Source: Sedimentibacter saalensis (lineage in GTDB: Bacteria; Bacillota; Clostridia; Tissierellales; Sedimentibacteraceae). Taken from it: DNA of 35,392 nt. A program made the position numbers and the translations under genes. The notes beneath the pieces are model-generated. The model saw only the letters and a list, made by a program, of their open reading frames with translations, searched no databases and was not told the DNA's origin. This document shows positions 13,813-21,577 of the stretch, piece after piece. Location: positions 155,498-190,889 of the forward strand of contig NZ_VLKH01000006.1 of the NCBI RefSeq assembly GCF_007830175.1, given 5' to 3'. Numbering within the stretch: position 1 is the stretch's first letter; every line of letters begins with the position of its first letter.

Positions 13813-15537
13813 TTGAAGATTTACCGAGTGAATATGTCAAAACTTTCTTTTTCAATTGAAGATGTTCCTGAAAGATGGAATACTCTCGGAGGAAGAGGAT
13901 TAACTTCAACAATAATTTCAGAAGAAGTGGACCCTGCCTGCAATCCATTGGGAAGTAAAAATAAATTGGTATTTGCTCCTGGTCTGTTTGCAGGAACAAA
14001 GGCTGCAAATTCAGGGCGTTTGTCAGTAGGAGCCAAAAGCCCGCTTACGGGAGGAATAAAAGAAAGCAATTCCGGCGGCACAGCAGCCCAGCGTCTTGCG
14101 AAACTTGGAGTCAAAGCACTCATAATTGAAGGAATGCCCATGGATGACAAATGGTACACAATTCATGTGCACAAAGATGGAGTAAACATAAAGGAAGAAA
14201 CAGAATTGTTGGGCAAGGGAAATTATGAAGTGGTCCACACCATTACATCCAGGTATGGAGAAAATACCGGTGTTATGACAATTGGCCAGGCAGGCGAATA
14301 CAAGATGTCAACTGCCAACATTTCCGTCAAGGATCCAAAAGGCCACTTAAGGAGCGCCGGCAGGGGCGGACTTGGTGCAGTAATGGGTTCAAAGCACATA
14401 AAATTCATTTCCCTTGATGATAATGACGGTGAAGGAATTGAAATAAAGGACAAGAAAAAATTTGACGATGCTGCTAAAATTTTCAACAAGGGTCTTCTAA
14501 AGCATCCTGTAAGCGGTGAAGCCTTGCCTAAGTACGGCTCCAACGTTCTTGTGAACATTTTAAATGAAGCAGGAGGACTTCCAACAAAAAATTCAAGGAT
14601 GGGAAGATTTGAAGGAGCAGAAAAAATCTGCGGAGAAACAATGCATGACACAATAGTTGAGCGTCATGGGGACACAACCCACGGATGTCATGTGGGGTGT
14701 ATAATACGCTGCTCTCAGACATACAACGACAAGGACGGCAGCTATCTTACTTCAGGATTTGAGTATGAAACAATCTGGGGATTCGGTGCAGGATGCATGG
14801 TCGATGATCTGGATGTTATAGCCCACATTGACCATGAATGCGACGACATAGGAATTGATACCATTGACACTGCAGGAACAATGATGGTTGCAATGGAAGC
14901 GGAATTGCTTAAGTGGGGTGACGGAGAAGGAATATTGAATTTAATAAAAAGTGAAATTAAATCAGGAACTCCTCTTGGAAGAATTCTTGGAAACGGACCT
15001 GATTTTACAGGAAAGGCATATGGCGTGCTGAGGGTACCAACAGTAAAGGGCCAGACAATGCCTGCCTATGACCCTAGAGCTGTGAAAGGAATAGGAGTTA
15101 CCTATGCTACGACACCAATGGGTGCAGACCATACAGCAGGATATTCGGTTGCAGCAAATATACTGAAGGTCGGAGGTTCTGTGGATCCTTTGAAAAAGGA
15201 AGGCCAGACAGAACTATCAAGAGACCTTCAGATTGCAACTGCATCAATTGATTCAACTGGTCTATGCTTGTTTGTTTCATTTGCTGTACTTGATTTTGAC
15301 GAAGTATTTCTTTCTGTTCTCGACATGATAAATGCACAGTATGGAGTGGAGTGGACCAAGGATGACTGGAACAACATGGGCAAGTATGTTTTGACAATTG
15401 AAAAGGAATTTAACAGAAAAGCCGGATTCACAAAAAATGATGACAGACTGCCTGAATTCACAAGTGAAGCTATTCCTCCACACGATGTAGTGTGGGATAT
15501 TTCAGATGAAGAGCTTGACAAAGTTCTTCAGTTTTAG
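13813..15537 (+). CDS. aor: Aldehyde:ferredoxin oxidoreductase (tungsto/molybdopterin enzyme)
   Basis: This 574-residue member of the AOR family has the N-terminal bis-pterin-binding domain (GGRGLTSTIISEEV, APGLFAGTKAANSGRLSVGAKSPLTGG) and later conserved blocks (GFEYETIWGFGAGC, YDPRAVKGIGVTYATTPMGADHT). Iron-sulfur ligands appear as GCHVGCIIRCS (~290-300) with the fourth Cys in STGLCLF (~483). The first three Cys are spaced CX3CX3C, whereas the archaeal enzyme has CX2CX3C. It oxidises aldehydes, or reduces acids, with ferredoxin in the cytoplasm. It starts at TTG 13813 with AGGAGG 8 nt upstream. A sulfur-carrier gene follows after 8 nt and a ThiF/MoeB gene next, both serving pterin-cofactor maturation. 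The substrate may be an amino-acid-derived aldehyde such as phenylacetaldehyde (inference). Confidence 0.94.
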   Translation: MKIYRVNMSKLSFSIEDVPERWNTLGGRGLTSTIISEEVDPACNPLGSKNKLVFAPGLFAGTKAANSGRLSVGAKSPLTGGIKESNSGGTAAQRLAKLGVKALIIEGMPMDDKWYTIHVHKDGVNIKEETELLGKGNYEVVHTITSRYGENTGVMTIGQAGEYKMSTANISVKDPKGHLRSAGRGGLGAVMGSKHIKFISLDDNDGEGIEIKDKKKFDDAAKIFNKGLLKHPVSGEALPKYGSNVLVNILNEAGGLPTKNSRMGRFEGAEKICGETMHDTIVERHGDTTHGCHVGCIIRCSQTYNDKDGSYLTSGFEYETIWGFGAGCMVDDLDVIAHIDHECDDIGIDTIDTAGTMMVAMEAELLKWGDGEGILNLIKSEIKSGTPLGRILGNGPDFTGKAYGVLRVPTVKGQTMPAYDPRAVKGIGVTYATTPMGADHTAGYSVAANILKVGGSVDPLKKEGQTELSRDLQIATASIDSTGLCLFVSFAVLDFDEVFLSVLDMINAQYGVEWTKDDWNNMGKYVLTIEKEFNRKAGFTKNDDRLPEFTSEAIPPHDVVWDISDEELDKVLQF

Positions 15538-15545
15538 GAGGTATA

Positions 15546-15770
15546 ATGGAAATAAATGTTAAGTTGTTTGCCACTCTAAGAGACGGGCGTTTCAAGGAGG
15601 AAAAGGCAAATATGAATGAAAACACACAAGTTTCAGATGTTATATCAAAATACAACATTCCAAAAGAAGAAGTTAAAATATGCCTTGTAAACGGCCGTGA
15701 TGCTGATTTGAACCAGACATTGAAAAATGGCGACACATTGTCTTTGTTTCCGCCGGTAGGAGGAGGTTGA
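15546..15770 (+). CDS. MoaD/ThiS-family sulfur carrier protein
   Basis: This 74-residue ubiquitin-like protein (EINVKLFATLRDGR, CLVNGRDADLNQTLKNGDTLSLFPPVGGG) ends in the Gly-Gly tail that is adenylated and thiocarboxylated. Its position between the oxidoreductase and a ThiF/MoeB protein indicates a role as sulfur donor for the enzyme's molybdopterin or tungstopterin dithiolene. The SD AGGAGG lies right after the oxidoreductase stop. The TGA overlaps the next ATG by one base, so carrier and activating enzyme are translationally coupled. Confidence 0.92.
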   Translation: MEINVKLFATLRDGRFKEEKANMNENTQVSDVISKYNIPKEEVKICLVNGRDADLNQTLKNGDTLSLFPPVGGG

Positions 15771-16474
15771 TGAAAGGAATACTAGCTCCAAGATATGAAA
15801 GAAACTACAAGACCATATCAGTTGAAGATCAAAAGAAATTGGCTGATTCAACAATTGCCATAGTAGGCTGCGGCGGCCTTGGAGGAACCATGGCTGAAGA
15901 ATTTGCCCGCCTTGGAGTTGGAAGGCTCATACTGGTTGACGGAGATACAATTGATGAAACAAACTTGAATCGTCAGCTGTTTTCAACTGAATATAACATT
16001 GGAGCAAAAAAAGTTGAAGCAGCAAGACAAAGACTTCAAGCTGTGAATTCTTCCGTTGAACTTACGCTGATTGATGACTGGTTCAATCAGGATAATGCAG
16101 CAGATATTTTCAGCGGAGCAAATCTGGTATGCGACGCTCTTGATTCAATTCAAAGGCGCATAGATCTTGAACAGTCATGTCACAGGCTCAACAAGCCTCT
16201 TGTTTATGCAGGAATAGCAGGGTGGTTTGGAATGCTTGGAGTGAGTCTGCCTGGTGATTACAGCGTTTTGAAGGTTTTTAAGGACGGCATGGAAAATGAC
16301 AGAGGCATGGAAAAAATATGGGGCAATCCTGCATTCACTCCATGGGTTATGTCAAGCCTTGCAGCAGCAGAATCAGTCAAGATAATTGTTGGAAGAGAAC
16401 CTGCTTTGAGAAATTCATGGCTGCAGGCAGATTTGCTGTACATGGAATTTGAAACGTTTAAAATTTCAAAATAA
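15770..16474 (+). CDS. ThiF/MoeB/HesA-family adenylyltransferase
   Basis: This 234-residue E1-like enzyme has RYERNYKTI at its N-terminus, the nucleotide-binding loop GCGGLGG (33-39), VDGDTIDETNLNRQ (Asp and Arg contacts to ATP) and a late SSLAAAESVKIIVG helix. It should adenylate the C-terminal glycine of the carrier at 15546. The two CXXC zinc pairs of E. coli MoeB are absent, as in shorter HesA-like members. Its start is ATG 15770, overlapping the carrier's TGA, with AGGAGG 6 nt upstream. It acts in the cytoplasm in cofactor maturation for the oxidoreductase. Confidence 0.92.
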   Translation: MKGILAPRYERNYKTISVEDQKKLADSTIAIVGCGGLGGTMAEEFARLGVGRLILVDGDTIDETNLNRQLFSTEYNIGAKKVEAARQRLQAVNSSVELTLIDDWFNQDNAADIFSGANLVCDALDSIQRRIDLEQSCHRLNKPLVYAGIAGWFGMLGVSLPGDYSVLKVFKDGMENDRGMEKIWGNPAFTPWVMSSLAAAESVKIIVGREPALRNSWLQADLLYMEFETFKISK

Positions 16475-16586
16475 TGCAAATGATGTAAAAATATTTTATA
16501 TTAAAAAAGTTAAACAAGGGCATAATATTTTAGAAAGTTTTAAAAAGTTATAAAACTTTTCAAATAACATTAACAAGGAGATAAAT

Positions 16587-16775
16587 ATGGAAGGCAAAGT
16601 TCAAAAAATGGATCAGCACAATCCTGGTATCAAATGTATGGTAAACACATGCCATTATTATTCACAGGGAGATCACTGCAACGCTCAAAAAATAGAAGTT
16701 CAAAGCCGTAATGCTCAAAGTTCAAAAGAAACAGACTGTGCAACATTTGTTCCTCACAACCAGAGCATGTCATAA
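16587..16775 (+). CDS. DUF1540 small cysteine-rich protein
   Basis: This 62-residue protein has four cysteines in the DUF1540 arrangement: IKCMVNTCHYYSQGDHCNAQKIEV then ETDCATFVP. The spacing suggests a small metal-binding fold; members are common in Clostridia and of unknown function. It has a good AAGGAG site and its own terminator. It lies 112 nt after the ThiF-like gene; a GAAAGTTTTA/TAAAACTTTTC hairpin near 16534-16562 may separate the two. Confidence 0.88.
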   Translation: MEGKVQKMDQHNPGIKCMVNTCHYYSQGDHCNAQKIEVQSRNAQSSKETDCATFVPHNQSMS

Positions 16776-16787
16776 GTTATTTCTTAG

Positions 16788-16820
16788 AAAATTGTTCCTT
16801 AAGTTTAGGAACAATTTTTT
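16788..16820 (+). terminator. Rho-independent terminator after DUF1540 gene
   Basis: A perfect 12-bp stem, AAAATTGTTCCT (16788-16799) with AGGAACAATTTT (16807-16818), around a 7-nt loop and ending in T residues. Confidence 0.9.
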
Positions 16821-16822
16821 AA

Positions 16823-16852
16823 TTGTAAAACAGTCCGTCCAAGGTATATAAT
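16823..16852 (+). promoter_or_regulatory. Promoter of radical SAM gene
   Basis: -35 TTGTAA (16823-16828), 18-nt spacer, -10 TATAAT (16847-16852), 30 nt before the ATG. Confidence 0.6.
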
Positions 16853-16881
16853 AATGTAAAATTATTTTTAAAGGAGACATT

Positions 16882-17745
16882 ATGTATTCAATGCCGTTAT
16901 ACAGGCCTCCAAGCGAAGCAAGGAGCCTTATCATACAAGTAACTGAAGGTTGCTCCCACAATAAGTGCAGATTTTGCTACATGTACAAATGCAAGCAGTT
17001 CAGGCTGAAGTCAAAAGAAGAAATCATGGAACATGTAAAAGAGCTTAAATCATATTACAGGGATGCTGAAAGGATTTTTCTGGCAGACGGAAATGTTCTG
17101 TGCCTTAAAACTGAAAAGATTCTTGAACTGTTGGATTACATAAAGAAGGAATTTCCAAACGTTAAAAGAATTAGCTCTTATTCAGGTCCACTGGATTTAC
17201 TAAGAAAAACTGAAGAAGAACTAACAACTATCCATGAAGCCGGTCTTGAACTCTTGTACATGGGTGTTGAAAGCGGTTCTGACAATGTGTTGTCTCTTAT
17301 GGAAAAGGGAGTAAATCAAACTGAGATGACTTTAGCCGGACAAAAGGCAATTAAGGCAGGATTCAAGCTATCATGCATGATTATTTCAGGCCTTGGAGGA
17401 AAAGAACTGATGCAGGAACATGCCGTTGAATCGGCAAAAGTTATATCTGCAATAAATCCCCATTATTTTTCACTTCTTCGACTTGTTGTGGAAGAAGAAT
17501 CTGAATTGGCCGATGACATAAGACAGGGCAAGTTTCATCTGCTGACACCTCTTGAAGTTCTTGATGAAAACATAATAATGCTTGAAAACATGGAGCTTGA
17601 GGACTGCATATTCAGAGCCAACCACGTTTCAAACCATGTTAACCAGGCAGGGATACTCAACAAGGACAAGGAAGAGCTGGTTAAAAGACTAAAAAAACTC
17701 CGTGAAAGCGGCAATTTCATTCCTCTTGAATATGACACATTGTAA
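16882..17745 (+). CDS. Radical SAM protein, unknown substrate
   Basis: This 287-residue protein is a partial TIM barrel with an iron-sulfur signature near the N-terminus: Cys24, Cys29 and Cys32 in EGCSHNKCRFCYMYK. The spacing is CX4CX2C and not the textbook CX3CX2C. Later blocks are typical of COG1032/Elp3-like radical SAM domains: FLADGNVLCLKTEKILELLDYI, SSYSGPLDLLRKTEEEL, GLELLYMGVESGSDNVLSLMEKG and a glycine-rich SAM contact CMIISGLGG. No SPASM or B12 domain is visible. It has its own promoter and terminator, so a link to the oxidoreductase cluster is only positional. The start has AAGGAG 6 nt upstream. Confidence 0.88.
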   Translation: MYSMPLYRPPSEARSLIIQVTEGCSHNKCRFCYMYKCKQFRLKSKEEIMEHVKELKSYYRDAERIFLADGNVLCLKTEKILELLDYIKKEFPNVKRISSYSGPLDLLRKTEEELTTIHEAGLELLYMGVESGSDNVLSLMEKGVNQTEMTLAGQKAIKAGFKLSCMIISGLGGKELMQEHAVESAKVISAINPHYFSLLRLVVEEESELADDIRQGKFHLLTPLEVLDENIIMLENMELEDCIFRANHVSNHVNQAGILNKDKEELVKRLKKLRESGNFIPLEYDTL

Positions 17746-17770
17746 TATTAAGGAGCCGGATTTCCAGCTC

Positions 17771-17803
17771 AGGTTGATGATAACATCAGGGTTAATCAAT
17801 AAC
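17771..17803 (-). repeat. Possible deletion remnant of a family B element
   Basis: AGGTTGATGATAA joined to CATCAGGGTTAATCAATAA resembles the two ends of copy 1 (CTGAGGTTGATGATAA and GTCAGGGTGTGTCAATAG) with the ~95-nt core missing. It interrupts a repeated GAGCCGGA-TTTCC sequence (from 17754 and from 17806). Confidence 0.45.
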
Positions 17804-17804
17804 T

Positions 17805-17828
17805 TGAGCCGGAATTTCCGGCTTTTAT
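17805..17828 (+). terminator. Rho-independent terminator after radical SAM gene
   Basis: AGCCGG (17807-17812) pairs with CCGGCT (17818-17823), loop AATTT, then TTTT. A second GAGCCGGATTTCC lies upstream at 17754. Confidence 0.75.
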
Positions 17829-17925
17829 TGTGCTTAAATAAAAGAAATTTTGTAAAATTGAGCCGGGATAATTTCAATGAACTAAGAAATAATAATTCAG
17901 GGACTATTATGAAAAGGAGAAAAAT

Positions 17926-18156
17926 ATGAATAACCCAAAACCAGATGACAGAAGAGACAATGTTGACAGAATTCAAAACATGATAGACAACACAATAGTC
18001 AACTACAGAGAAACAAAAGATCTCATGAAAAAAGTTGACAACGAAAAAGAAAGACAGGATTTGGCCGATAAAAATATGAGAAGAGAACAATCTCTCAAAA
18101 ATATGAAAGAAGAAATAAGGGACGAAGCAATAGACAAGAAAAACGGATATAAATAA
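17926..18156 (+). CDS. tlp: Small acid-soluble spore protein Tlp
   Basis: This 76-residue hydrophilic, helical, highly charged protein has the Tlp pattern: N-terminal KPDDRRDNVDRIQNMIDNTI, a central NEKERQDLADKNMRREQSL and a late KEEIRDEAIDKKNGYK. In Bacillus, Tlp is made in the forespore under SigG and packaged in the spore core. It is a single gene with an AAGGAG site. I did not find a convincing SigG promoter by eye. A family A hairpin lies between its stop and the convergent dehydrogenase gene. Confidence 0.9.
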   Translation: MNNPKPDDRRDNVDRIQNMIDNTIVNYRETKDLMKKVDNEKERQDLADKNMRREQSLKNMKEEIRDEAIDKKNGYK

Positions 18157-18164
18157 TCTCTTTC

Positions 18165-18191
18165 GGGCGGACACGAGGTCCGCCCCTACGT
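18165..18191. repeat. Family A hairpin repeat (GGGCGGAC variant)
   Basis: GGGCGGAC (18165-18172), loop ACGAG, GTCCGCCC (18178-18185), then CTACG. It lies between the convergent tlp and dehydrogenase genes. Confidence 0.85.
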
Positions 18192-18207
18192 GCTGTATAT
18201 CATACAA

Positions 18208-19167
18208 TCATTTGTTTACAATATTGACGGGATTTCCTTCAATGAATCTTTGAATATTTTCTATAGTATAATCCATAAGCCTTTTTCTTGCTTCAATTGG
18301 AGCCCATGCAATATGTGGTGTTATAATTATGTTTTTAGCAGATAAAAGCGGATTGTCAGTTCTTATGGGTTCTGTTGAAACAACATCACATGCAGCATAG
18401 GCAACCTTTCCACTGTTAAGTGCATCTCTTAAATCTTCTTCCACAATAAGCGGTCCTCTTGAATCGTTTATTATAATGACACCATCCTTCATTTTGGCAA
18501 TATTTTTTTTGTTTATTATTCCATTTGTTGAAGGTGTCAAAGGGCAGTGGAGTACAATGATGTCTGAATTTTCCATGAGCTCATCAATATCAACATACCT
18601 GCATGTATCGCTTTCAAGAGCTGGGTTAGGATGATTAGCATTAGCAAGAATTTTCATTCCCATAGCCTGTGCGATTTGTCCGGTTTTCTGCCCGATTTTT
18701 CCATAGCCTATTATTCCCATTGTCTTTCCCTCAAGCTCTATGAGAGGATAGTTCCAGTATGTCCAGTCCTTGCATTCTTCCCAGTCTCCGTTTTTTACGG
18801 ACCTTGAATGTTCGCCTATGTGGTGGCATATTTCTAAAAGAAGTGCAATGGTAAACTGTCCAACAGAAGCAGTACCGTATGTGGGAATGTTTGAAACAAC
18901 AATGTTTCTTTCCTTTGCATAAGCTGTATCAACTATGTTGTAACCAGTTGCAAGAACACTTATGAATTTAAGATTTTTGCATTGTTCCATATCTTTTTTT
19001 GAAATAGGTGATTTGTTTGTAAGAACTATGTCTGCATCTTTTATTCTTTCAACAGTGAGCTCAGCAGGAGTTCTGTCATAAATTTCAACATCGCCAAGAT
19101 TTTTTAGTTTATCCCATGACAAGTCTCCGGGGTTTAAAGTATATCCATCTAAAATTACTATTTTCAT
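18208..19167 (-). CDS. D-isomer-specific 2-hydroxyacid dehydrogenase (NAD-dependent)
   Basis: This 319-residue protein has the family's split catalytic domain and a central Rossmann domain with GYGKIGQKTGQIAQAMG (~151). Catalytic residues are visible: Arg in INDSRGPLI (~232), Glu in VSTEPI (~260) and His in PHIAWAP (~279). It resembles glycerate/hydroxypyruvate reductase-like members (HprA/GhrB branch) and interconverts a 2-oxoacid and a D-2-hydroxyacid with NAD(P)H. It is monocistronic, with GGAG before the ATG. It could supply or consume the hydroxyacid handled by the flavoprotein at 11677, though no operon link exists. Confidence 0.92.
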   Translation of the reverse strand: MKIVILDGYTLNPGDLSWDKLKNLGDVEIYDRTPAELTVERIKDADIVLTNKSPISKKDMEQCKNLKFISVLATGYNIVDTAYAKERNIVVSNIPTYGTASVGQFTIALLLEICHHIGEHSRSVKNGDWEECKDWTYWNYPLIELEGKTMGIIGYGKIGQKTGQIAQAMGMKILANANHPNPALESDTCRYVDIDELMENSDIIVLHCPLTPSTNGIINKKNIAKMKDGVIIINDSRGPLIVEEDLRDALNSGKVAYAACDVVSTEPIRTDNPLLSAKNIIITPHIAWAPIEARKRLMDYTIENIQRFIEGNPVNIVNK

Positions 19168-19273
19168 ATTATCTCCAGGTTACTGCAGTGCAGTTAGTAT
19201 TGTTTTCATTAAGGAAATTTTATCAGATATTTAAACCATGTGCAATTGATTTTACAGGAAATAATTATTTTGA

Positions 19274-19302
19274 TTGACAAAATTTATATATAGGCATATA
19301 AT
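19274..19302 (+). promoter_or_regulatory. Consensus SigA promoter of riboswitch transcript
   Basis: Perfect -35 TTGACA (19274-19279), 17-nt spacer, perfect -10 TATAAT (19297-19302). The start near 19309 lies just before the riboswitch. Confidence 0.9.
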
Positions 19303-19320
19303 TTTACCATGGAATAAATT

Positions 19321-19408
19321 AGCGAACTGATAAAGGCAAACCCGGTGAAAGCCGGGGACGCAAAGCCACGGGCCTTAAGGTACATACCAAGGCAGCCGGG
19401 TTACCAAA
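19321..19408 (+). ncRNA. Cyclic di-GMP-I (GEMM-I) riboswitch
   Basis: The aptamer shows the conserved core words in order: AAAGGCAAACC, the GGTGAAAGCC GNRA-loop hairpin, GGGACGCAAAGCC, CGGGCCTTAAGG, then GGCAGCCGGGTTACC closing the base. The G in GGC (19336), the A in CGCAAAG and the C in TTACC correspond, by my alignment to the Vibrio Vc2 RNA, to the three ligand-contacting nucleotides. This supports c-di-GMP over the cGAMP-type variant that has A at the first of these. A terminator 25 nt downstream suggests transcriptional control of the surface protein at 19509. Confidence 0.95.
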
Positions 19409-19432
19409 ATTGTTAATACATATAAAAGTATT

Positions 19433-19467
19433 GGCTCTGTTTGGCGACCCATTCAGAGCTTTTTTTG
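19433..19467 (+). terminator. Riboswitch-associated terminator
   Basis: GCTCTG (19434-19439) pairs with CAGAGC (19454-19459), then seven T residues. It is the likely expression platform. A hairpin AATAC/GTATT just upstream (19414-19432) may take part in switching. Confidence 0.8.
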
Positions 19468-19508
19468 TCCAAAAATTACCCTGTGGGAAAAAAGGAGATC
19501 TAGATTAA

Positions 19509-20396
19509 ATGAAAAGCATTAACAAAATTGCATTGATTTTGGCACTTCTAATGACATTAGTTTTTCCGACTGTAGCTTTTGGGGAAGATCTTGATGGTGA
19601 AACAAACAACACAACAGATGAAACTCAGGTGAGTTCTGAGGTTGATCAAGACGCAGATGTCGAAACTGATGAAGACATCGAAGATGAAGAAGTAGTTGAA
19701 GAAGGAAACGGTAAGGGCAAGGGAAACAGCAAAGTATGGAAAGAGGCAAAAGCGGCTGTTGAAGCTGAAAAGGACGAGATTGAGGCACTAAAAGACGGAA
19801 TTGAAGATGAACTCGAAGCACTTGAGACAAGCCTTGAAGCAGCCGAAGCACTTGGGGACGAAGCAGCAATTGCAGAAATAAAATTGCAGCTTGAAGCAAA
19901 AAAATTAGAAATGAACGAATATAAAGTTCAAATGAAGGCAAAAATACAAGAAATGCAGGAAATAGTGAGAAACAAATATACTCAAGAAGAGCTTGAGGCT
20001 TTAAAAGAAGTTTCTCTAAGATTTGACAGCATTGAAAATGTTGATGTAATTCCTGTAGAAAATGTTTTGTTCAAAAAAGGTAATGCTAAATTTGACACAC
20101 CTCCTGTAATTAAAGAAGGAAGAACATTGATTCCTGTGAGAGCTGTATCAGAAGCCTTGGGAGCAAAAGTAGAGTATGATGACGTAGAAAAAATTGTCAC
20201 CATAACAAAAGACGGAAAAGTAATTGTATTTTCTCTGGCTGAAGGAACAGTTACAGTAAATGAAGAAACAGTTGAAATAGACGTTCCGGCTGAAATAATG
20301 AACAACAGAACAATGGTTCCTCTAAGATTCATTGCTGAACAATTAGAACTTACAGTTGAATGGGACCAGGAAACTCAAACAATAAATATTGATTAA
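19509..20396 (+). CDS. Secreted acidic coiled-coil protein with copper amine oxidase N-like domain
   Basis: This 295-residue protein has a signal peptide (KSINKIALILALLMTLVFPTVAFG, cleavage about residue 25), a very acidic Thr/Glu/Asp linker (~26-66), a short GNGKGKGNSK hinge, a Glu/Ala/Lys-rich coiled coil (~75-150) and a C-terminal domain of the PF07833 type: LFKKGNAKFDTPPVIKEGRTLIPVRAVSEALGAKV and a second half ending MVPLRFIAEQLELTVEWD. Such domains occur in many clostridial cell-wall and extracellular proteins; the amine oxidase catalytic core is not present. A c-di-GMP riboswitch controls it, so it is probably tied to the sessile/motile switch (adhesion or matrix). SD AAGGAGATC precedes the ATG. 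Confidence 0.9.
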   Translation: MKSINKIALILALLMTLVFPTVAFGEDLDGETNNTTDETQVSSEVDQDADVETDEDIEDEEVVEEGNGKGKGNSKVWKEAKAAVEAEKDEIEALKDGIEDELEALETSLEAAEALGDEAAIAEIKLQLEAKKLEMNEYKVQMKAKIQEMQEIVRNKYTQEELEALKEVSLRFDSIENVDVIPVENVLFKKGNAKFDTPPVIKEGRTLIPVRAVSEALGAKVEYDDVEKIVTITKDGKVIVFSLAEGTVTVNEETVEIDVPAEIMNNRTMVPLRFIAEQLELTVEWDQETQTINID

Positions 20397-20409
20397 TACT
20401 CCTCCTCTT

Positions 20410-20440
20410 AAGGGCTGCTGCATAATGCAACAGTCCTTTG
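20410..20440 (+). terminator. Terminator-like hairpin after surface protein gene
   Basis: AAGG-CTG-TGCAT (20410-20424) pairs imperfectly with ATGCA-CAG-CCTT (20426-20438), followed by TTGCTTTG. The stem is good and the T tract weak. Confidence 0.55.
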
Positions 20441-20462
20441 CTTTGTGAATTTTACTGACAGC

Positions 20463-20499
20463 AATAAAAAAAGCACTGCTAATAATAAGCGTGCCTTTT
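20463..20499 (-). terminator. Terminator of EamA gene
   Basis: On the minus strand a hairpin with arms built on GGCACGC and GCAGTGC (~20472-20497) is followed by a run of seven T residues (20465-20471 region), just after the EamA stop. Confidence 0.65.
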
Positions 20500-20515
20500 G
20501 GATTATTAGTTCAGT

Positions 20516-21421
20516 TTAACTGGCGTCCCCGGGATTTTCTTTGCCGAAGTTTTCAGACTGTGCAATGAGCATTCCTAATAGCATCAAGGCACATCCTAAA
20601 TAACCTCTTGGAGACATCCTTTCAGCAAGAAGTACTATTCCTCCTATGGCTGCAAACACTGACTCCATGCTAAGAGCAATAGCTGCATGAGACGGTTTTG
20701 CATATTTTTGTCCCACTGCCTGCAAAGTGTACGCTACTCCCGCTGACATAATGCCACCGTATAGAATCGGCACAAGGGCTCCTGAAATTCCAGCAGCATT
20801 GACATCTTCTGTTATAAATGCAGTAATCATGCTTAATACTGCACATGTGGCAAATTGAATGCTTGAAAGTTTTATGGCATCGACATTTTTAACAAATCTG
20901 TCAATCAGAAGTATGTGGCATGCCCAGAATACTGCTCCTATAATTTCTAAAAAATCTCCAAACTCGATTGTAAAGCTTTCATTGATGCTTAAAAAATAAA
21001 GTCCGATAGCTGCAGTTAAAGCACCAATCCATGTCTTCGTGTGAGTTTTTTGCTTGAACAATATTCCTATTATTGGTACAAGGACTATGTAAAGGCTTGT
21101 TATGAATCCGGCCTTGCCGGCTGTGGTGTAAATGAGTCCTATTTGCTGCAAGGAAGCTGCAATGAACAATACGCTCCCTGCTATTAATCCTGATTTCACC
21201 GTCGATTTTAAGTCTGCTTCTTCCTTTTGTTGTTCTTTGTTTTTCCTGTTGAAAAAATATATTACAGGCAGCAAAGATATGCTTCCTAAGGCAAATCTCA
21301 CACCATTGAATGTAAAGGCGCCGACGTGCTGCATTCCCACTCTTTGTGCAACAAATGCAAATCCCCATATTGCTGCGGTCAAGAGCAGTATAAATACTGA
21401 TTTCACTTCTTTTGTCTTCAT
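20516..21421 (-). CDS. EamA/DMT-family transporter
   Basis: This 301-residue protein has ten hydrophobic segments in two EamA repeats (first repeat about 8-140, with AAIWGFAFVAQRVGMQHVGAFTFNGVRF; second repeat about 155-290, with YGGIMSAGVAYTLQAVGQKYAKPSHAAIALSMESVFAAIGG split over helices 8-9). It belongs to the drug/metabolite transporter superfamily, whose members export amino acids or other metabolites. ATG 21421 has GGGAG 8 nt upstream and is preferred over a frame 18 codons longer. It is monocistronic; nothing nearby indicates its substrate. Confidence 0.92.
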   Translation of the reverse strand: MKTKEVKSVFILLLTAAIWGFAFVAQRVGMQHVGAFTFNGVRFALGSISLLPVIYFFNRKNKEQQKEEADLKSTVKSGLIAGSVLFIAASLQQIGLIYTTAGKAGFITSLYIVLVPIIGILFKQKTHTKTWIGALTAAIGLYFLSINESFTIEFGDFLEIIGAVFWACHILLIDRFVKNVDAIKLSSIQFATCAVLSMITAFITEDVNAAGISGALVPILYGGIMSAGVAYTLQAVGQKYAKPSHAAIALSMESVFAAIGGIVLLAERMSPRGYLGCALMLLGMLIAQSENFGKENPGDAS

Positions 21422-21577
21422 AAATATTCTCCCTGCTATATAATATAAAACAATTCTATACGAACATATTAACATGAAGAGGATAAAAATGCCAGCCTAT
21501 TTTAATATGAACGTGCTGCGTCAATTACGGTTGTTCTTTAAATATGGTCGTGATATAATACAAAAAAATGCAAAGGT

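Noticed and set aside
16587..17745. Cysteine-rich small protein next to a radical SAM protein, considered as a RiPP precursor and maturase pair.
   Set aside because: The small protein matches DUF1540, a folded metal-binding-type family; the two genes are separated by a strong terminator and a new promoter, and the radical SAM protein has no SPASM domain.
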